A stretch of DNA of 64,000 nucleotides, taken from positions 62,001 to 126,000 of the forward strand of contig JAJKFJ010021679.1 of NCBI GenBank assembly GCA_027382625.1. Direction: 5' to 3'. This DNA is from Tetmemena sp. SeJ-2015. Lineage: Eukaryota; Ciliophora; Spirotrichea; Sporadotrichida; Oxytrichidae. Under the pieces are notes generated by a model. It was not told the origin of the DNA. It saw nothing but the letters and a program-made list of their open reading frames with translations, and searched no databases. Positions 59,688 to 64,000 of this stretch are shown here, one piece after another. Made by a program: the position numbers and the translations under genes. Each line of letters opens with the position of its first letter. Positions within the stretch are counted from its first letter, which is position 1.

Positions 59688-60319
59688 ATGATTGGTTCGA
59701 ATAGACAGTTTGCAGCAATGGCACTTAACATGAGCTAGGCTTTCAGGAAAGAGCTTAAAGTGCGCTTAAAGATTACACCAATCAATACTCCAATATCAAA
59801 TCAAATTACATCGACAAATTTATGTGCTCGCAGCAGGATTGCTCATTTAAAATATAAATTTGCAAATTTGAGTTGCCCTTGTCTACAGATAGATTACAAT
59901 TTATGGCAAGACTAAAACATTTCTTTTTAATTTTTTCTTCCCTAAAGGACTTAAGTTTTTCTGGAGACACAAGTAGTTTTGAAAGATGCTATTAAAAGCT
60001 TGTGAACCAGAATACTTACTCATATTTGTTTTATGTTTAGTTTTATTTTAATACAGTTACTACTCTTGACTCTTAAATACTTGACAATGCAAAATCTCTG
60101 GAAGACATCTTCAATTGCTAAGGCTTTTGTAAAAGCGCTAACTTTTTCTTTTTCAAAGATTTGGCTTTGTAAGTATTTTAATCTTAATTCAGCTAATAAA
60201 TAAGGATGGACTCAAAATATAATGTGAAAATAAATAAAATTTATGCATTTTATGAAAAAGAATTTTTTAACTTTTCATTTTCATTTTCAATATAAGGAAT
60301 AAAAATTGAAAATTTATGA
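59688..60319 (+). CDS. Small protein with paired cysteines, unknown
   Basis: I do not recognise it. ATG 59688 opens MIGSNRQFAAMALNMSQAFR. An 11-bp IES with an 8-bp pointer (59761-59771) joins RKEL to KDYTNQYSNIKSNYIDKFMC. It continues CSQQDCSFKIQICKFELP, LKDLSFSGDTSSFERCYQKL, and NAKSLEDIFNCQGFCK. A GT-AG intron (GTAAGT at about 60,168, ending TTCAG near 60,192) is likely. The frame then runs to TGA 60317-60319. The paired cysteines hint at disulfides, but there is no clear signal peptide. Confidence 0.5.
59761..59771. other. Tiny IES, 11 bp, 8-bp pointer GCTTAAAG
   Basis: GCTTAAAG at 59753-59760 and again at 59764-59771, so only three bases (TGC) lie between the repeat copies. Excision shifts frame from a reading that soon degrades to AFRKELKDYTNQYSN, which stays open for over 130 codons. 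Confidence 0.75.
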
Positions 60320-60376
60320 CATTGGCTCTATCTATATTTGTTAAGTATATAAAATTGGATTATAAATAGCAAAACC

Positions 60377-60657
60377 ATGATGCTAGGAGGACTGAATGAA
60401 AGTAAAATACCTCTGGTGAGTAAAAAATTTAATTCGTAGTTTTAAATTTAAATTTAATTATCAACTAGCTGATAATATTGACTAATAGTGGTCCTCCAAC
60501 TCAGTCGTGTGAAATAGCGATTCAACAAAGCCTTTAAGAATGTTTCTTGCCTTATACGATAATTGCTTTTATAAATTCTGGCATTTGCCTTTTGATATTT
60601 TACTTTCAGTATGCTCTATGGTGCAATAAAATTAAGTTCAAGAAATCGTAGGCATGA
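60377..60657 (+). CDS. Small single-pass membrane protein (75 aa), unknown
   Basis: I do not recognise it. ATG 60377 starts exon 1 (MMLGGLNESKIPL, 13 codons), followed by a GT-AG intron at 60416-60468 (GTGAGT...CTAG, 53 bp). Exon 2 gives LIILTNSGPPTQSCEIAI, QQSLQECFLPYTIIAFINSG and a hydrophobic stretch (ICLLIFYFQYALW), then a basic end NKIKFKKSQA and TGA at 60655-60657. Exon lengths sum to 228 bases, an exact multiple of three. The topology suggests a single membrane span with a basic cytosolic tail. Confidence 0.5.
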
Positions 60658-60879
60658 TGATATTCCTAATTTATTCACTTATATTCAAAAATTAAAAACG
60701 ATTTGACGAGAGAATTCTCTAAATTCATTTTGAAATTACGATTTTTATAAAAATCAAAATATTGCATGGCAATTATTTGATAAGTCATTTAGTTTTCATA
60801 TGTACAAATTTTAAATTCTTTTTATAAGGGTTATTGCCATTTTCTAGAAAGAGGGATCAAATTTAGAAATTAAAAATAA

Positions 60880-63800
60880 ATGAGATCCAGTTAAAATGAT
60901 TAAATCAACTACGAAAACAAATACCCTGATCAAATGCTTAATAACCAATCTCAATTCCATTCAAGCATTGACAAGCTCATCAACTCAAACCCACCAACGC
61001 CTCTTCAGACCAAATTAAAAATAATTATGTTTTATTAAAATTAGAGAATGGTCCTATTGATATCAACTTAGATGAGATGATGACCAAGCAAATTCTAGAA
61101 ACAAGTTCACTTTTAATATTCTCTATTAGTTCAGGAGAAATGCTGAAGAATTAGCCAAATTATAATAAGAAAAAGACTTTTAAAATTGCATCAGTTGACG
61201 AAATACTCAAAGAGTATGATGATTAAGATCAGCAAAACACATCGAGAAGAAGCAGTCTCAATTCATCTTTTATTGCTAATGAATATGAAATATTAGAATA
61301 ATCTTAGAGAGAAATCATTAAATAAAATAGCAAAGCTCATCATCAAGATTCCAGAGTGTTCAGTGACGCAAAGACTGGCAGCTTTGATAAAGAATATACA
61401 AATCAAATGCCACTCACCCTCAGCTAAAATGCATTTTCGAGATTTTATTTAGATACGGAATAACCAGTAAGCTATAAAATTTAATTTATCATTTAAGCCT
61501 GAGGATTCAAAGTAAAACGACAAACTTTAGACAGATGAGTCTTGTATTATATATTTTGTCTGAAGTAATCCCTGCTTAATAGCTTATAATGCAAAAAGTT
61601 TAAAGTGCAATTTCCGACTTGTGTGACGACCCTTTCAACAGAGAGGATGTAAAAATTTAAGACAGCTACTCTGATTTTAAGGTGGGTACTTTTATCAAGA
61701 TCTTCTTTTATCACCTTATTTACTTCCTTATACTGGGCCCTTTCATATATCCAGCCCTTAGACTTTTTGAAACTCATTCAAATTAATTTATTTCCTCACG
61801 AGATGCTTGCAAACCTAGGATTTTATGGTTTGTCTTGAGTGAGTTTGTACTAAATGTTCCAATTAGTTAAATTGAATGACTTTAATTAATTATTTGTTTA
61901 ATGAATTAAATGGGCTTGCTATGTGATCCCTATTTCGATGTATTGGTCCAACACCAAAGACTAGGGAGATTTTCTGTATACGCACTTTTTAGTAGCAACT
62001 ATAACCAATCATTCTCAGATGCTTGATATGTAAGTGCCAGATATGCTACTGCTTGTGAATCTACTTATAAGATGCAGTAAACTAAAACTTGAGAAATTAT
62101 TTTTTGCTTTCTGAAACTAAAATAATGACTAGATAGGAACAAGAGAACGAATGGACCATAGGATCTTAATTTTATAAATATTGATTGCTATCTTGGCTTT
62201 TAATTAAACCAATAGATGTAGATAAGGAAATTAAGTACTGATGATTAGGAATGAGATAGAAAACGTATTTTTCAAATTCAAGCTATTCCAAAGAATAACG
62301 AAGACTATTTACTTTAATTTTTTTTAAAAGAAAACTCTCGAAGTTTTCATTATAATTTCAGAATATTTTACATATATTCCTATCTATAATAAATTTAAGT
62401 TAAGGAAAATTTATTAAGCTCACAAGTTTTAAATTTTCTAGACTACAAAAATCGTTTCCTTAATTACAATTACTCTAAGGAGGTAAATTACGATGAGAAG
62501 ATAGAAACAGGGCTTTACTGGTCCTTTGTTAAATCAGTAACGAGAGGCTACTAACAGCAGTCTTTGCTTAGTAGTTTGAAGAATCCGAAAAATCAGGTTA
62601 CTCCAGTCTTAAATGATAAACACTAACACTTTTAGTTAAATAGCAGCATTATGTATGAGACTTTATCTAAGTTCATGTTTCGTATCTTGAAGCTCCCACA
62701 AAGGAAGACCTGATGACTTACTATCCAGGGAGATAAGTGTTTAGAGAGTTGTTTATGATTGGCAAGCACCTTGCTCCATCTAAGTAACCTTTCTATCTAT
62801 AATACTGTGCTGTTATTCATGCTTTCATACTCATTCATATTTTAAAAGCATACCCATCATTATCGAAATCATACTTTAATCATAAACAGAGAGTGAGGAA
62901 TTCATGCAAAATAAGTACTAAAAGATATCCTACTGGCTTTATGTATTACCTCTTACCTACATCAACCTCACAATCTTCAGAATAAACTTGGTTTTCCTAA
63001 ATGCATCAATCACAGACATGAAGAGGAGGTGGATATCTATGATCATTTGTGAAACTAATTTAGAGCCCAATAGATTTAAAGTTAAAGAAAGATTCAAAGG
63101 CCCCCCATTCACTCATTTAATTTCTCTATACAATATATATATAGTAAACACTAAGCTATTGATTGATAAACTACTTTGACCCTAGAACACTCTTGTCCTG
63201 GATAGATGCAAGAGTTATGTTTCTAGATATGGGTCAAAGATTTTTCCTTCGACTTGAGTACTACGCTCGTTTCTTCATTGTTATATACACTCTAGTCGGT
63301 GCGTTTTGGCTGATATGGTTTTTCGAACTTTTCCAAGACACTCCTATTGAAATAGAACTCGTTGCCTAACTTTATAAATTTAAAGTGACTTTTATTTAAC
63401 TAGGATTTTCATTATTGGTGGCTCTATTCTTTTTGTATAAACTTTTCTACTATGGTGCTAAGGTAAATGTAGTAAATACTTAAATTTTATATAATGAGGC
63501 TCAGCATGACTAAGTTCTGAGAATAGTGGAGCTGAGGAACATACTTGAAAGAATAAATGTAGAGTGGAAGGGAAACTAGGGCTCCAAAAAACTCAGCAAT
63601 AATCTTCTCAACAACGCTTATAAAGAGGCATTTCTCTAAACTTATTTCACTATTAAATTAGGATTCTTAAAGATAGATGTATTTTATTTCTGTCTTCTGA
63701 AAGATGAGAAGGGCTTAGAAAAATGCCAGCGAACTATTGAGAAATCGCTTAAGGGGATTATTTTTATTGACTTTATTTGATAAGGTGATGGACGCAATAG

Positions 63801-63997
63801 AATCTCGACTGCAAAGGGAGATAGAGTTCAACCCTATCACTATTTTTGGAATTCCACTAACTATGACTATAATGGCTGCTATTCAGACTTCAGGCCTCTC
63901 ACTTTTTGTAAAATAATTCATAAATCATTTAAAATTTTAATTCAACCACATAGGTTTATACATGCTAAACTTCAAGTTTAATTTCTTAACTTCGTGA
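60880..63997 (+). CDS. Multi-pass membrane protein, tandem family copy 3
   Basis: Third and best-preserved copy. ATG 60880 opens MRSSQNDQINYENKYPDQML. A soluble region follows (NNYVLLKLENGPIDINLDEM; IASVDEILKEYDDQDQQNTS). The core begins CDDPFNREDVKIQDSYSDFK, then FFYHLIYFLILGPFIYPALR. Later come DFLYTHFLVATITNH, RPIDVDKEIKY with MIRNEIENVFFKFK, LMTYYPGRQVFRELFMIGKH, ARVMFLDMGQRFFLRLEYYA and the helix FFIVIYTLVGAFWLIWFFEL. The closing segment is VMDAIESRLQREIEFNPITI followed by FGIPLTMTIMAAIQ, and the first in-frame TGA is at 63995-63997, three bases before the window edge. AT-rich interruptions occur between the conserved blocks. Function unknown. Confidence 0.6.
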
Positions 63998-64000
63998 TAA

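Noticed and set aside
1..64000. Scrambled or inverted gene segments, CRISPR arrays, rRNA genes and transposon ORFs such as TBE transposases.
   Set aside because: In all genes I could follow, coding blocks are in linear order and orientation, and I saw no spaced direct-repeat array, rRNA-like sequence or DDE transposase motif. Unresolved junctions leave room for small exceptions.

Overview
This window looks like germline (micronuclear) DNA of a hypotrich ciliate of the Oxytricha/Stylonychia type. Three things point there. (1) Genes read through TAA and TAG as glutamine and end only at TGA; conserved Gln positions in the ubiquitin-protease boxes (SLLQ) are written TAG or TAA. (2) Besides ordinary GT-AG introns of about 28-130 bp, coding regions are interrupted by short AT-rich inserts flanked by 3-8 bp direct repeats. 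Deleting the insert plus one repeat copy restores the conserved reading frame. This is the signature of internal eliminated sequences (IESs) with pointers, as described for hypotrich germline genomes. (3) A complete protein-kinase gene sits inside one such insert of another gene. Species cannot be fixed from the sequence alone. Standard-code ORF calls are misleading here: most genes appear as fragments or on the wrong strand.

Layout. 1-5,094 (-): large Ser/Gln-rich protein running off the left edge. 5,482-6,324 (-): peptidyl-tRNA hydrolase 2 with an N-terminal membrane anchor. 6,620-6,955 (+): small unknown protein. 6,995-8,544 (+): mRNA capping guanylyltransferase. 8,624-9,453 (+): small membrane protein. 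9.9-14.6 kb and 14.8-22.3 kb (+): two tandem USP47-like deubiquitinases; the second is split by a 2.7-kb insert carrying a protein kinase on the opposite strand. 22.4-22.9 kb (+): chagasin-like protease inhibitor. 23.1-25.0 kb (+): FAF2/UBXD8-like UBX protein. 25.2-28.9 kb (-): condensin subunit CAP-G, a single uninterrupted ORF. 29.4-30.7 kb (-): coiled-coil protein. 30.9-39.6 kb (+): two or three Lys/Gln/Ser-rich proteins. 39.7-40.6 kb (-): small unknown. 40.7-44.9 kb (-): DDB1. 45.0-46.9 kb (-): BT1-type folate/biopterin transporter. 47.0-49.0 kb (+): probable TBC-domain protein. 49.0-51.7 kb: AT-rich DNA with one small coding island. 51.7-64 kb (+): three tandem copies of an unknown multi-pass membrane protein, with two small genes between copies 2 and 3 and a stretch of apparently poor base calling at 57.8-58.6 kb.

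The gene content is housekeeping (translation quality control, capping, ubiquitin/ERAD, chromosome condensation, DNA damage) with no operon logic. Genes would be expected to end up on separate small macronuclear chromosomes. The most interesting biology is architectural: the gene-in-IES nesting, IESs as short as 11 bp, and the complete lack of shared IES positions between the two USP47 paralogs. All frame reconstructions were done by eye, and long genes contain further interruptions that I did not resolve.
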